Source: Lachnospiraceae bacterium (GTDB taxonomy: Bacteria > Bacillota > Clostridia > Lachnospirales > Lachnospiraceae). From it: a DNA stretch of 37,731 nt. The stretch covers positions 1-37,731 of the forward strand of contig JAILPE010000097.1 of NCBI GenBank assembly GCA_024699645.1, written 5' to 3'. Of the stretch, positions 16,913 to 25,724 are shown piece by piece; the first letter of the stretch is position 1, and every line of letters begins with the position of its first letter. The notes below the pieces were generated by a model. That model saw nothing but the letters and a program-made list of their open reading frames with translations, did no database searches and was not told where the DNA came from. The position numbers and the translations under genes are program-made.

Positions 16913-18781
16913 TTGAGAAAACTTGCATTAAGTGACGAAATACTCGAAAGCATTGATAAGCCGGCACGATATATCGGGCACGAGATCAATGCCGTTATGA
17001 AAGACACATCAAAGGTGGATATACGCTTTTGTATGTGTTTTCCCGATGTCTATGAAGTAGGAATGTCACATCTCGGCATTATGATCCTTTATGATATGTT
17101 TAACAGGCGTGAAGATACGTACTGTGAAAGAGTCTATTCACCATGGCCCGATCTTGACGCGATCATGAGGGAAAAGCATATCCCTCTGTTTGCCGTTGAA
17201 AGTCAGGATCCCATAAAGGATTTTGATTTCCTCGGGATAACACTTCAGTACGAGATGTGTTACACAAATGTTCTGCAGGTGCTCGATCTTTCGGGTATAC
17301 ATCTTATGGCCGATGAACGCGGTGAGGACGAACCGATCGTTATCGGTGGCGGGCCCTGTGTTTATAACCCCGAGCCTATAGCCGATTTCTTTGATATCTT
17401 TTACATAGGCGAAGGGGAGACTGTGTATTATGAAATGCTTGATACATATAAGCGTATCAAAGCAGAGGGCGGTAAAAGAAAAGATTTCCTCAAGGCCGCT
17501 TCACATATAGAAGGCCTTTACGTACCCTCTCTTTATGAAGTGGAGTACGGGCCGGACGGTCTTATCTCACATTTCGGACCGAAGGATGATGCGCCTGCGA
17601 AGATAAAGAGACAGGTGGTCAAAGACATGTCGGATACCTATTATCCGGAAAAACCGATAGTTCCGTATATAAAAGCAGTTCAGGATCGTGTAACGCTCGA
17701 GATACAGCGGGGCTGCATAAGAGGTTGCAGATTTTGCCAGGCCGGATGGATATACAGACCGGTAAGAGAGAGAAGTCTCGAATTCTTAAAACGATATGCC
17801 ATAGACATGATAAAAAATTCCGGTTACGAGGAGATAAATCTCAGCTCGCTCAGCTCCAGTGATTATACAAAGCTTAAGGAGCTTCTTGATTTCCTTATAA
17901 CGGAGATGGGAAACCGCAAGGTTAATATTTCTCTTCCGTCACTCAGGATCGATGCATTTGCGCTTGATGTAATGGGAAAGGTTCAGGATGTTAAGAAAAG
18001 CTCGATAACATTTGCGCCTGAAGGCGGAACCCAGTATATGCGTGATGTCATTAACAAGGGACTTACCGAGGAACAGATACTTACGGGCGCACTTGATGCG
18101 TTTAAGCTCGGATGGAACAAAGTAAAGCTTTACTTTATGCTCGGACAGCCCTTTGAAAGGGATGAGGATGTCATGGGCATTCCGATCCTTGCCGACAAGA
18201 TCGCCAGAGAATATTATGAAAACATTCCCAAGGCTACGAGAAACGGAAAGGTCGCAATTACTGTAAGCACATCGTATTTTGTTCCGAAGCCTTTTACTCC
18301 GTTCCAATGGGCGGCACAGATCACGCCCGATGAATACCTCAGAAGGAAGAGTCTCCTTCGAAGTACTCTTGCGGAACAGCTTAATGCAAAGAGTATTAAA
18401 TACAACTGGCATGACAGCGATACGTCGATCCTTGAGGGGCTGCTCGCAAGGGGCGACAGGAGGGTCGGAGCCGTTATACTTGAGGCTTATAAGAACGGCG
18501 CGCTTTTTGATGCGTGGACGGATCACTTTGATATGAAGAGATGGACCGACGCTCTCAAAAAAACAGGAATAGATATGGATTTCTATACAACAAGGGAACG
18601 AAGCACCGATGAGATCCTTCCGTGGGATTTTATAGACGCGAGTATATCAAAGAAGTTCCTTGCACGTGAGTATGAAAGGTCTAAGCAGGGGCTTGTAACG
18701 CTCAACTGCCGTCAGAGATGCTCGGCGTGCGGCTGTAATGAGTGGAATACGGGCGTTTGTGTGGAAACGAGAAACAAATAA
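16913..18781 (+). CDS. B12-binding-type radical SAM protein (TIGR03960 family)
   Basis: This 622-residue protein belongs to the family annotated as TIGR03960. An N-terminal cobalamin-binding-like region includes FPDVYEVGMSHLG. A radical SAM core follows, with the iron-sulfur cysteines C268, C272 and C275 in GCIRGCRFC. The C-terminus carries a cysteine-rich CSACGC motif. The substrate is not established to my knowledge; a role in RNA or cofactor modification is often guessed. I chose TTG 16913 because AAAGGAG ends 8 nt before it and the family normally starts close to the DEILxxxxKPARYIG motif. An in-frame ATG at 16883 would add 10 residues and has no ribosome site. It pairs with the DUF2344 gene next door, and in some genomes the two are fused. 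Confidence 0.9.
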   Translation: MRKLALSDEILESIDKPARYIGHEINAVMKDTSKVDIRFCMCFPDVYEVGMSHLGIMILYDMFNRREDTYCERVYSPWPDLDAIMREKHIPLFAVESQDPIKDFDFLGITLQYEMCYTNVLQVLDLSGIHLMADERGEDEPIVIGGGPCVYNPEPIADFFDIFYIGEGETVYYEMLDTYKRIKAEGGKRKDFLKAASHIEGLYVPSLYEVEYGPDGLISHFGPKDDAPAKIKRQVVKDMSDTYYPEKPIVPYIKAVQDRVTLEIQRGCIRGCRFCQAGWIYRPVRERSLEFLKRYAIDMIKNSGYEEINLSSLSSSDYTKLKELLDFLITEMGNRKVNISLPSLRIDAFALDVMGKVQDVKKSSITFAPEGGTQYMRDVINKGLTEEQILTGALDAFKLGWNKVKLYFMLGQPFERDEDVMGIPILADKIAREYYENIPKATRNGKVAITVSTSYFVPKPFTPFQWAAQITPDEYLRRKSLLRSTLAEQLNAKSIKYNWHDSDTSILEGLLARGDRRVGAVILEAYKNGALFDAWTDHFDMKRWTDALKKTGIDMDFYTTRERSTDEILPWDFIDASISKKFLAREYERSKQGLVTLNCRQRCSACGCNEWNTGVCVETRNK

Positions 18782-18827
18782 GACCTACAGAGAGAGACTT
18801 GAATTATAGTACAGAACAGGAGGCGCC

Positions 18828-19637
18828 ATGACGCTAAGGATCAGATTTGCCAAGTACGGGGCATTAAGGTTTATCGGACATCTCGATGTGATGAGATACT
18901 TTCAAAAAGTCATCAGACGTGCCGATCTCCCCGTCAGATATTCTCAGGGGTTTACTCCCCATCAGATCATGACGTTTGCCCATCCGCTTTCACTCGGTGT
19001 TTCAAGTGATGCGGAGTATATGGAGGTGGATTTTGCCGAAGAGCTTGATGAGCGTGAGGTTTTTGACAGGATGAGCGCTCAGATGAGCGAAGGGTTTGCA
19101 CTCCTTTCGTGCTCAAAGCTGCCCGAGGTACCCGAAGGAACTCACAGGGACAGCCTTATGTCGCTTGTATCGGCGGCTGAGTATATGATATCATGGAAAG
19201 ACGGATATTCGGAGGTACCCGGCGAGGACAGGCTGCGCGCGGCAATCGGAGAGTTCTTTTCGGGGGAAAGCATTGTAGTTGAAAAGAGTACAAAAAAGAC
19301 GACGGAAGATACGGACATAAAACCGTATATCTACAGGATATATCCGCAGGGAGATGCTTTCCTTGACGCGGAGGATCCGGGATTTTACGGTGATAAGAAC
19401 ATAACAAGGTCTTTTGCCGAAGGAATCGACAATACCGCTCATGCGGACACATTTGAGAACGGAAGAAAATTCTTTGTCTGTGTTGCGTCGGGATCGGCGA
19501 TGAACATTAAGCCGGCACTTGTAACGGAAGCTCTTTGCGGAGTTCTCGGGATTGAGTATAACAGACATGCGTTCGCTCTTCACAGGATGGAGACATATAA
19601 GAGAATCGGAGGGAATCTCGTTCCCCTTGACATGTAA
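18828..19637 (+). CDS. DUF2344 / TIGR03936 radical-SAM-linked protein
   Basis: This 269-residue cytoplasmic protein matches the family TIGR03936. It is found almost always beside or fused to the TIGR03960 radical SAM protein, which is exactly its position here, 46 nt downstream. The N-terminal block RIRFAKYGALRFIGHLDVMRYFQKVIRRADLP and the following YSQGFTPHQIMTFAHPLSLGV are the conserved core. The two proteins presumably act on one substrate. ACAGGAGG precedes the ATG. The last 35 nt of the gene are partly duplicated just after the stop codon (see the repeat at 19604-19664). RNase G follows, as in many Clostridia. Confidence 0.88.
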   Translation: MTLRIRFAKYGALRFIGHLDVMRYFQKVIRRADLPVRYSQGFTPHQIMTFAHPLSLGVSSDAEYMEVDFAEELDEREVFDRMSAQMSEGFALLSCSKLPEVPEGTHRDSLMSLVSAAEYMISWKDGYSEVPGEDRLRAAIGEFFSGESIVVEKSTKKTTEDTDIKPYIYRIYPQGDAFLDAEDPGFYGDKNITRSFAEGIDNTAHADTFENGRKFFVCVASGSAMNIKPALVTEALCGVLGIEYNRHAFALHRMETYKRIGGNLVPLDM

Positions 19638-19664
19638 GAAAATCGGAGGGAATCTTGTCCCTCC
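19604..19664 (+). repeat. Duplicated 15-mer across the DUF2344 stop, the second copy forming a hairpin before rng
   Basis: AATCGGAGGGAATCT occurs at 19604-19618, inside the coding end, and at 19641-19655 past the stop, with further similarity on both sides (TGTAAG/GGTAAG). In the second copy GGAGGGA (19645-19651) and TCCCTCC (19658-19664) form a perfect 7-bp stem. The stem lies 22 nt upstream of the rng GTG start. Confidence 0.65.
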
Positions 19665-19686
19665 GGGCAGGTAAGGAAGGTACAAA

Positions 19687-20868
19687 GTGAAAGATCTGGT
19701 GATCGTTAAAGACAAAGATAAGGTGATCACAAGCTTGTTCGATGGGAACGAGCTTGTTGAAGTACAGATCGAAGACCTTGAGGCAGGGGAGTTACTCGGT
19801 AAGATATATCTCGGAAAGGTTAAAAATATAATATCCAATATAAATGCGGCCTTTGTCGAGATCGAAGGAGGACGGATGTGCTACCTTTCACTTGACGAAG
19901 TCGTTAATCCTGTGTGCGCCGGAGTGTTTCATGACGGACCTTTAAGAGCCGGAGATGAGATCATAGTACAGATCACGAAAGAAGGAAGTGCACTTAAAGC
20001 ACCTCAGGCGACGGCAGATTTTTGCCTTACCGGAAGATATCTCGTTCTTGTTCACGGAAGAAATGTTCTGGGCATCTCGAAAAAGGTTGAGGATCCCGGG
20101 GAGAGAACAAGGCTAAAGTCGATAGTCGGAGATTTTACCCGTGAAAAATGCGGTTTTATAATCAGGACAAATGCGATGTACTGTGACGAAGCCATGTTGA
20201 GAGCTGAAGCGGAAAATCTGCTTGAGGTATATGACAGACTGGTCACCGAGGGTGTTCACAGAAAGCCGTTTTCACTTTTGTACAGAACAAAACCTTCGTA
20301 TATTTGGGCGGTCAGGGATCTTTGCAGTACCGATATCGACAGGATCAGGACAAATGACGAAGAGATCTTTGATTCTGTGATCGAATACATGAAAACAACC
20401 GGACAGGACGACACAGATAAGGTCGAATTATACATTTCGGAGGGACCGCTCGACCTTTGCGGATTATACAAGCTTAAAGATAAGATAGAAGATGCCCTCA
20501 AGGAAAGAGTGTGGCTTGAAAGCGGAGCTTTCCTTGTTATCCAGCCGACTGAGGCATGCACTGTGATCGATGTGAATACGGGCAAGGCCGTCAGTGGCAA
20601 AAAGGGACAACAGGAAACATTTTTCAGGATAAACATCGAGGCCGCCAGAGAAGTGGCAAAGCAGCTCAGACTCAGAAATCTCTCCGGGATCATAATAATA
20701 GATTTTATAGATATGGTCGGCGGGGAACACAGAGAAGCCCTGATGAAAGAGCTCAGGGATCTTTGCAAGGAAGACAGGATACCCACAAGGGTTGTAGATA
20801 TGACGAAACTCAATCTTGTTGAGATCACGAGAAAAAAGACCAGAAAACCCCTTGCACAGCAGGTGTAG
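19687..20868 (+). CDS. rng: Ribonuclease E/G family protein (RNase G), short form
   Basis: This 393-residue endoribonuclease acts in mRNA decay and rRNA 5' processing. An S1 domain lies at about residues 35-120 (GKIYLGKVKNIISNINAAFVEI). The catalytic region holds the two metal-binding aspartates, D295 in VIDVNTG and D339 in IIDFIDM, spaced much as in E. coli RNase E. The protein ends at TRKKTRKPLAQQV. It therefore lacks the CPxC zinc-link and the small dimerisation domain that follow this point in the proteobacterial enzymes. GTG start, with AAGGAAGG upstream. In many Firmicutes rplU and rpmA come next; they do not here. A hairpin duplication sits in its leader. Confidence 0.9.
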   Translation: MKDLVIVKDKDKVITSLFDGNELVEVQIEDLEAGELLGKIYLGKVKNIISNINAAFVEIEGGRMCYLSLDEVVNPVCAGVFHDGPLRAGDEIIVQITKEGSALKAPQATADFCLTGRYLVLVHGRNVLGISKKVEDPGERTRLKSIVGDFTREKCGFIIRTNAMYCDEAMLRAEAENLLEVYDRLVTEGVHRKPFSLLYRTKPSYIWAVRDLCSTDIDRIRTNDEEIFDSVIEYMKTTGQDDTDKVELYISEGPLDLCGLYKLKDKIEDALKERVWLESGAFLVIQPTEACTVIDVNTGKAVSGKKGQQETFFRINIEAAREVAKQLRLRNLSGIIIIDFIDMVGGEHREALMKELRDLCKEDRIPTRVVDMTKLNLVEITRKKTRKPLAQQV

Positions 20869-20963
20869 GGCCAAACTCCAACTCATCCGGGAAGCGGGCG
20901 GATAGGCAATGGTTTCGTTTCGTGAAGTAATCATAAACATATCTTCAAGATTTGAAAGATTTC

Positions 20964-20992
20964 TTTACAAAGCGGGTATGTTTAAGTATAAT
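20964..20992 (+). promoter_or_regulatory. Near-consensus promoter for the CheX-like/CheY operon
   Basis: TTTACA (20964-20969), a 17-nt spacer and a perfect TATAAT (20987-20992). The predicted start near 20999 leaves a leader of about 125 nt before the ATG. The leader contains GGGG-rich blocks, but I recognise no aptamer in it. Confidence 0.8.
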
Positions 20993-21123
20993 TAGCTACG
21001 GGAGAAGAATTATCCTTAAAGGGGTACAGGTCATCTTGGACTGGCTGTTAACGGGGGACGTTGATCGACATGTATCTCTTAAAAATAGGAAAATGTACTA
21101 TTGAAAGGAGAGTAGCTGAATAT

Positions 21124-22008
21124 ATGGTGAATCAGCTTTTTGGAAACTATCTTGTCAGGAAGGGACTGATAAGTAAGGAGCAGCTCGGACAGGCCATCGA
21201 ATCACAGAAAAAGGTTCGTGTTAAGCTTGGACTCATTGCGGTGTCCGAAAAACTCATGACGGCGGAAGAAGCGGCAGAGGTTAATAAGCTTCAGGCTGTT
21301 ATGGATAAGAGATTCGGTGATATTGCCGTAGAAAAAGGATATCTGACGGATGATCAGGTAGGTCGTCTTCTCGGGCTTCAGGGAAATCAGTATCTTACAT
21401 TTGCTCAGGCAATAACCGATAACGGTTTTATGACTCTTGATGCTTTTGAAAAAGCATTTGTTGATTATCAAAAGGAACTTAACTTTACCGCCACCGATAT
21501 GGACTCAATAAAGTCGGGCGATGCCGACAGGATCGTGCCTCTTTTTGTTCCCGAGGGGACGGATCCCATACAGGTTGAGTATATAAGCGTTGCGGTTAGA
21601 ACGATCATCAGACTTATCGACAGCGATGCTTATATCGGAAGTGCGTCGTGGGGACGCAATGAAAGCTTTGACGGTGCTGCGGTTCAGAACCTCAGAGGAG
21701 ACAGAGCTGCCGGTCTTGCTTTCGGAGGAAACGGTGATTCGCTTCTTTCAATCGCTGAAACATTCGGCAAAGAAGAGTTCCCCGAGGTGGATCTTGATGC
21801 TCTTGATTCTGTTGCTGAATTTATCAACTGTATCAACGGTCTCTTTGCAACGGGTATTGCTTCAAAGATCAAGCTTGACATGCTTCCTCCTTCATACAGA
21901 AACGGACTTGTCAAATTAAGCGCAGATCGCCTTGTTAAGATGCCTGTTAATATTTTAGGACGCGAAGTTATGCTTGTTTGTGCTTTTGGTTCAACTATTT
22001 CAATATAA
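21124..22008 (+). CDS. CheX-like chemotaxis phosphatase with N-terminal GspE_N-like repeats
   Basis: This is a 294-residue cytoplasmic protein. Residues about 1-115 contain two or three short helical units of the kind LVRKGLISKEQLGQAIESQ and AVEKGYLTDDQVGRLL, resembling the N-terminal domain of type II secretion ATPases (GspE_N/MshEN). From about residue 150 the fold looks like CheX/CheC. The segment DSVAEFINCINGLFA near 240 carries the ExxN pattern used by these phosphatases to remove phosphate from CheY-P. A CheY gene follows 16 nt downstream, so the pair probably forms a phosphorelay off-switch. I chose ATG 21124 for its upstream AAGGAGAG. In-frame starts at 21061 and 21070 are weaker alternatives. 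The N-terminal domain assignment is by eye. Confidence 0.75.
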   Translation: MVNQLFGNYLVRKGLISKEQLGQAIESQKKVRVKLGLIAVSEKLMTAEEAAEVNKLQAVMDKRFGDIAVEKGYLTDDQVGRLLGLQGNQYLTFAQAITDNGFMTLDAFEKAFVDYQKELNFTATDMDSIKSGDADRIVPLFVPEGTDPIQVEYISVAVRTIIRLIDSDAYIGSASWGRNESFDGAAVQNLRGDRAAGLAFGGNGDSLLSIAETFGKEEFPEVDLDALDSVAEFINCINGLFATGIASKIKLDMLPPSYRNGLVKLSADRLVKMPVNILGREVMLVCAFGSTISI

Positions 22009-22024
22009 TTAAGGGGGGAAAGAT

Positions 22025-22378
22025 ATGGCTAAGATATTGATCGTGGATGATTCAAGAACCTCACGCAAGGTTTTAAAGACCATCCTCGAAGAGGGAGGAC
22101 ACGAAGTAATAGGTGAGGCAATCGACGGAATGGACGGCCTTACAAAGTTTAAAGAGCTTTCACCCGATATTACAACACTCGATATAACGATGCCTGTTAT
22201 GGACGGACTTCAGGCACTTAAAGCGATCAAAGAAGTTGACAGTGCTGCCAAGATAGTCATGGTTACGGCTGCCGGACAGCACACAAATATGGTTGATGCT
22301 CTTAAGCTCGGCGCATCCGAATTTGTGACCAAGCCTTTTGAGTCAGAAGCTATACTTGCAGTTATCAATAAGATGTGA
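22025..22378 (+). CDS. cheY: CheY-like single-domain response regulator
   Basis: This 117-residue receiver domain has no output domain. All active-site positions are present: D8-D9 for metal binding, phosphoacceptor D53 in TTLDITMP, T81 in MVTAAG and K103 in FVTKPF. The stand-alone form fits a chemotaxis CheY that binds the flagellar switch, or a phosphate carrier for another system. It lies directly after the CheX-like phosphatase gene. AAGGGGGGAAAG precedes the ATG. A ZTP riboswitch for the next operon begins 22 nt after its stop. Confidence 0.9.
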   Translation: MAKILIVDDSRTSRKVLKTILEEGGHEVIGEAIDGMDGLTKFKELSPDITTLDITMPVMDGLQALKAIKEVDSAAKIVMVTAAGQHTNMVDALKLGASEFVTKPFESEAILAVINKM

Positions 22379-22399
22379 TAATAATATAGTTATAAAGAA

Positions 22400-22481
22400 G
22401 ACGATTCCTGACGGATCAGTGGAGTTCACCACGTGGGATCGTCGTATACCGCAAGGTATATTAATGCCGACCGTCTGGGCA
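22400..22481 (+). promoter_or_regulatory. ZTP (pfl motif) riboswitch aptamer upstream of pflB
   Basis: The pieces follow the pfl/ZTP layout. P1 is GACGATTCC (22400-22408) paired with GGGATCGTC (22435-22443). An internal TGACGGATCA is followed by P2, GTGG/CCAC (22419-22432). A variable linker hairpin TATACC-GCAA-GGTATA occupies 22445-22460. The 3' hallmark is CCGTCTGGGCA (22471-22481), close to the family CCGCCUGGGCA. ZTP/ZMP signals shortage of 10-formyl-tetrahydrofolate. The last bases GGGCA also begin the terminator stem, so ligand binding and termination are mutually exclusive. A weak promoter (TTGCAG, 17 nt, TAATAA at 22356-22384) overlaps the end of cheY. Recognition is by eye, without a covariance search. 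Confidence 0.85.
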
Positions 22482-22513
22482 ACTTCAAAACGAAGTTGCC
22501 CTTCTTTTATTTT
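22477..22513 (+). terminator. Terminator acting as expression platform of the ZTP riboswitch
   Basis: GGGCAACTTC (22477-22486) pairs perfectly over 10 bp with GAAGTTGCCC (22492-22501) around an AAAAC loop. The T-rich tail TTCTTTTATTTT follows. It lies 58 nt before the pflB start and shares GGGCA with the aptamer, so it should form when ZTP is absent. Confidence 0.92.
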
Positions 22514-22571
22514 CCGGAAAAGAAGGGCATGATGATTATTGACCCGGCACATTTAGAAAAGGAGAGAGATC

Positions 22572-24797
22572 ATGGAAGCCTGGAACGGATTTAAGGGTAC
22601 AAAATGGCAGGAAACGATCGATGTAAGAGATTTCATCATGAACAATCACGAGTCATACGAAGGAAACGGAGATTTCCTTGCGGGTGCCACGGAGAGAACG
22701 AAGAAGCTTTCTCATAAGCTTGACGGTCTTTTTGAACTCGAGATGAGATTCGGAGGTGTCCTTGACATCGATACTCAGCATGTAACGTCGCTTTTAAACT
22801 ACAAGCCCGGATACCTTGATAAGGAAAATGAGCTTATTGTAGGTTTACAGACGGACAGACCGCTCAGACGAGGAGTAAATCCTTTCGGTGGTCTCAATAT
22901 GACACGTAAGGCATGTCAGGCATACGGTTATGAGCTTTCGGAAAAAGTGGAGGAAGAATTCCTTTACAGAACGACTCATAATGACGGTGTTTTCCGCGTT
23001 TACAACGAGGAAATACGTAAAGCGCGTCACGCGGGGATAATCACAGGCCTTCCCGATGCTTACGGAAGGGGAAGGATCATCGGCGATTACCGAAGAGTGG
23101 CTCTTTACGGTGTTGACAGACTTATCGAAGAAAAGAAGAAAGACAAAGAAGCTCTTGCAGCAAATCCCTGCGACGCTGAGACGATCAGACGTCTCGAAGA
23201 GCTTTATCAACAGATCAATTTCCTCGGAAAACTCAAGGAAATGGCTCTTCTTTATGAAATCGACATCAGCAAACCCGCAACCGACTCAAAAGAAGCGGTT
23301 CAGTGGCTCTATTTCGGATATCTCGGAGCCATCAAAGAACAGAACGGCGCAGCGATGAGTCTCGGCAGGGTTTCTACATTCCTTGATATTTATTTCCAAA
23401 GAGACTTGCGTGAAGGCAGATATGACGAGACGGCAGTTCAGGAGATAATCGATGATTTTGTCATGAAACTCCGTATGGCAAGACACCTGCGTACCCCCGA
23501 ATATAATGAGCTCTTTGCCGGTGATCCCATGTGGATCACGGAGTCAGTCGGCGGTATGGCGCTTGACGGATCGACGCTTGTTTCAAAGACATCTTTCAGA
23601 ATACTCAACACTCTTTATACGCTCGGACCTTCCGCTGAGCCGAACCTTACGGTGCTTTGGTCGAAAGATCTGCCTGAAGGTTTTAAGGATTTCTGTGCAA
23701 AGGTTTCCTGCGATACACATGCCATCCAGTACGAAAACGATGACCTTATGAGACCGATCTACGGCGACGATTACGGCATCGCCTGCTGTGTTTCGGCTAT
23801 GCGTCTCGGAAAGGACATGCAGTTCTTCGGCGCACGCGCAAATCTTGCAAAGCTTCTTCTGATGAGCCTTAACGGAGGCAAGGACGAGCGTTATGATATG
23901 CAGATCGGACCCGAGATGCCTGTTTATGAAGACGAATACCTTGATTATGACAAGGTCATGGAACGTATGAGCTTTTATCGCGACTGGCTTGCGTCAACAT
24001 ATGTAAAGGCTATGAACATGATCCATTACATGCATGACAAGTATGCATACGAGAAAACACAGATGGCACTTCATGACACCGACGTTCACAGATATATGGC
24101 ATTCGGAGTTGCGGGTCTTTCGGTTCTTACCGATTCGCTCTCTGCGATCAAATATGCCAAGGTTCGTACCATCCGTGATGAAAACGGCCTCATTAAGGAC
24201 TTTGAGACGATTGGCGAATTTCCGTGCTACGGCAATGATGACGACAGGGTAGATATGATCGCCGTAGAACAGACAAAGCTCTTCCTTGAAGCGCTTAAAA
24301 AGAATCCGACTTACAGAAATGCGGAACACACACTGTCTGTTCTTACCATTACGTCCAATGTTATGTACGGAAAGAAAACAGGAAACACGCCGGACGGCAG
24401 AAAAGCCGGGGAACCTTTCGCACCCGGAGCAAACCCCATGCACGGAAGAGACAAGAACGGAGCCCTTGCATCGCTTAATTCGGTTTCAAAGCTTTCGTAT
24501 CAGACATGCAAGGACGGCATCAGCAATACATTCTCGATCATTCCTGCGGCTCTCGGTCATTCGTGGGAAGAGAGAAGGAGCAATCTCATAAACATACTTG
24601 ACGGATATTTCGCTCGGGGAGCGCATCATCTTAATGTCAATGTACTCGACAGAGAACTCCTTATCGATGCAATGAAGAATCCCGAAAAGTATCCGACGCT
24701 TACGATAAGAGTTTCGGGTTATGCGGTTCTCTTCAACAAACTGACACTTGAGCAGAAGAAGGAAGTTATCAGCAGAACATTCCATGAGGGCGTATAA
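22572..24797 (+). CDS. pflB: Pyruvate formate-lyase (formate C-acetyltransferase)
   Basis: This 741-residue glycyl-radical enzyme converts pyruvate and CoA to acetyl-CoA and formate in anaerobic fermentation. The catalytic cysteine pair is C405-C406 in GIACCVSAM. The radical-bearing glycine is G716 in RVSGYAV, 26 residues from the C-terminus as expected. Length is normal, and the adjacent cysteines mark true pyruvate formate-lyase rather than a diol dehydratase-like relative. AAAAGGAGAGAG precedes the ATG. Its activase follows 25 nt downstream. Transcription is probably controlled by the ZTP riboswitch: low formyl-folate would raise formate output, which can be turned into 10-formyl-tetrahydrofolate. 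Confidence 0.97.
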   Translation: MEAWNGFKGTKWQETIDVRDFIMNNHESYEGNGDFLAGATERTKKLSHKLDGLFELEMRFGGVLDIDTQHVTSLLNYKPGYLDKENELIVGLQTDRPLRRGVNPFGGLNMTRKACQAYGYELSEKVEEEFLYRTTHNDGVFRVYNEEIRKARHAGIITGLPDAYGRGRIIGDYRRVALYGVDRLIEEKKKDKEALAANPCDAETIRRLEELYQQINFLGKLKEMALLYEIDISKPATDSKEAVQWLYFGYLGAIKEQNGAAMSLGRVSTFLDIYFQRDLREGRYDETAVQEIIDDFVMKLRMARHLRTPEYNELFAGDPMWITESVGGMALDGSTLVSKTSFRILNTLYTLGPSAEPNLTVLWSKDLPEGFKDFCAKVSCDTHAIQYENDDLMRPIYGDDYGIACCVSAMRLGKDMQFFGARANLAKLLLMSLNGGKDERYDMQIGPEMPVYEDEYLDYDKVMERMSFYRDWLASTYVKAMNMIHYMHDKYAYEKTQMALHDTDVHRYMAFGVAGLSVLTDSLSAIKYAKVRTIRDENGLIKDFETIGEFPCYGNDDDRVDMIAVEQTKLFLEALKKNPTYRNAEHTLSVLTITSNVMYGKKTGNTPDGRKAGEPFAPGANPMHGRDKNGALASLNSVSKLSYQTCKDGISNTFSIIPAALGHSWEERRSNLINILDGYFARGAHHLNVNVLDRELLIDAMKNPEKYPTLTIRVSGYAVLFNKLTLEQKKEVISRTFHEGV

Positions 24798-24822
24798 ATC
24801 GGGACCTCAGAGAAAAGGAGCT

Positions 24823-25584
24823 ATGAGCGAAAAAGACAATTTTGTGGATAACGGTTCGTTACAAACAGGTAGAATCCATTCTATAATGAGTATGGGCGGC
24901 GTGGACGGACCCGGCATCAGGTGTGTCGTGTTCCTGCAGGGATGCTCTGTCGGTTGTGCGTACTGTCATAACCCCGACACGTGGACGAGAGAAGGCGGCG
25001 ATCTCATGAGCAGTGATGAGGTCGCTCAAAAAGTCCTTCGCTACAGGACATATTTCGGAAAAAACGGTGGACTTACCGTTTCGGGTGGTGAACCGCTTAT
25101 GCAGGCTGCATTCGTCAGCGAATTATTCGGCCTGATGAAAAAAGAAGGAATATCGACATGCCTTGATACATCGGGGCACGGATGCACGGGTGAAAAACTT
25201 GCCGCGCTCCTGAAGAATACCGACATAACGCTGTGCGATATCAAGTTTACTTCGCAGGAGGACTATAAGCGTTATTCCAACGGATCGCTCGATGTTGTGA
25301 AGAATTTCCTCGAAGAGGCGTCGAAAGCCCACGTGAGGATCTGGATAAGGCATGTTGTGATCCCGGGGATCACAGAAAACGAGGAAGGTATAAAAAGACT
25401 CGTTCGGATCGCTGAGTGTTACGAAGGGGTTGAGCGTATCGAACTGCTTCCGTTTCACAAGATGTGCATTCCGAAATATGAGGCACTCGGCATACCTTTT
25501 CAGCTCGCGGATGTTCCGGAGTGCACAGGAAAACGCATAAAAGAGCTTCAGATGCTGATACCGGAGAAATATGCCGGCGGATAA
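24823..25584 (+). CDS. pflA: Pyruvate formate-lyase activating enzyme
   Basis: This 253-residue radical SAM activase uses S-adenosylmethionine and a [4Fe-4S] cluster to place the radical on the pflB glycine. The cluster cysteines are C41, C45 and C48 in CSVGCAYC, and the next residues HNPDTW are the classic activase signature. GGVDGPGIR just before and TVSGGEP near residue 86 (SAM binding) also fit. It has no extra ferredoxin insert, as expected for the PFL subgroup. AAAAGGAG lies 3 nt before ATG 24823; the in-frame ATG at 24748 lies within pflB and is rejected. It is cotranscribed with pflB. Confidence 0.95.
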   Translation: MSEKDNFVDNGSLQTGRIHSIMSMGGVDGPGIRCVVFLQGCSVGCAYCHNPDTWTREGGDLMSSDEVAQKVLRYRTYFGKNGGLTVSGGEPLMQAAFVSELFGLMKKEGISTCLDTSGHGCTGEKLAALLKNTDITLCDIKFTSQEDYKRYSNGSLDVVKNFLEEASKAHVRIWIRHVVIPGITENEEGIKRLVRIAECYEGVERIELLPFHKMCIPKYEALGIPFQLADVPECTGKRIKELQMLIPEKYAGG

Positions 25585-25621
25585 CAGCCGGCCACCGGGG
25601 AGCACACGGGACTGATGAGAC

Positions 25622-25660
25622 AAATAGAAAAAGCGGCCTTTCCCGACTGCTTTTCTATTT
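25622..25660 (+). terminator. Hairpin terminator at the end of the pfl operon, possibly bidirectional
   Basis: AAATAGAAAAAGC (25622-25634) pairs with GCTTTTCTATTT (25649-25660) with one bulged A. The A-rich left arm and T-rich right arm would serve as a U tract in either direction. The right arm overlaps the -35 region of the next promoter. Confidence 0.65.
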
Positions 25661-25687
25661 TCATATTTGCCGGTGCTATGGTATAAT
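25659..25687 (+). promoter_or_regulatory. Promoter with extended -10 for the DHH phosphoesterase operon
   Basis: A perfect TATAAT (25682-25687) is preceded by TGG, giving the TGn extended -10. A poor -35 (TTTCAT, 25659-25664) sits 17 nt upstream. The start codon is about 38 nt downstream of the -10. Confidence 0.75.
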
Positions 25688-25724
25688 CTAAAAGGTTTTG
25701 AATGGTTAATCGGAGGTTTTTAAA

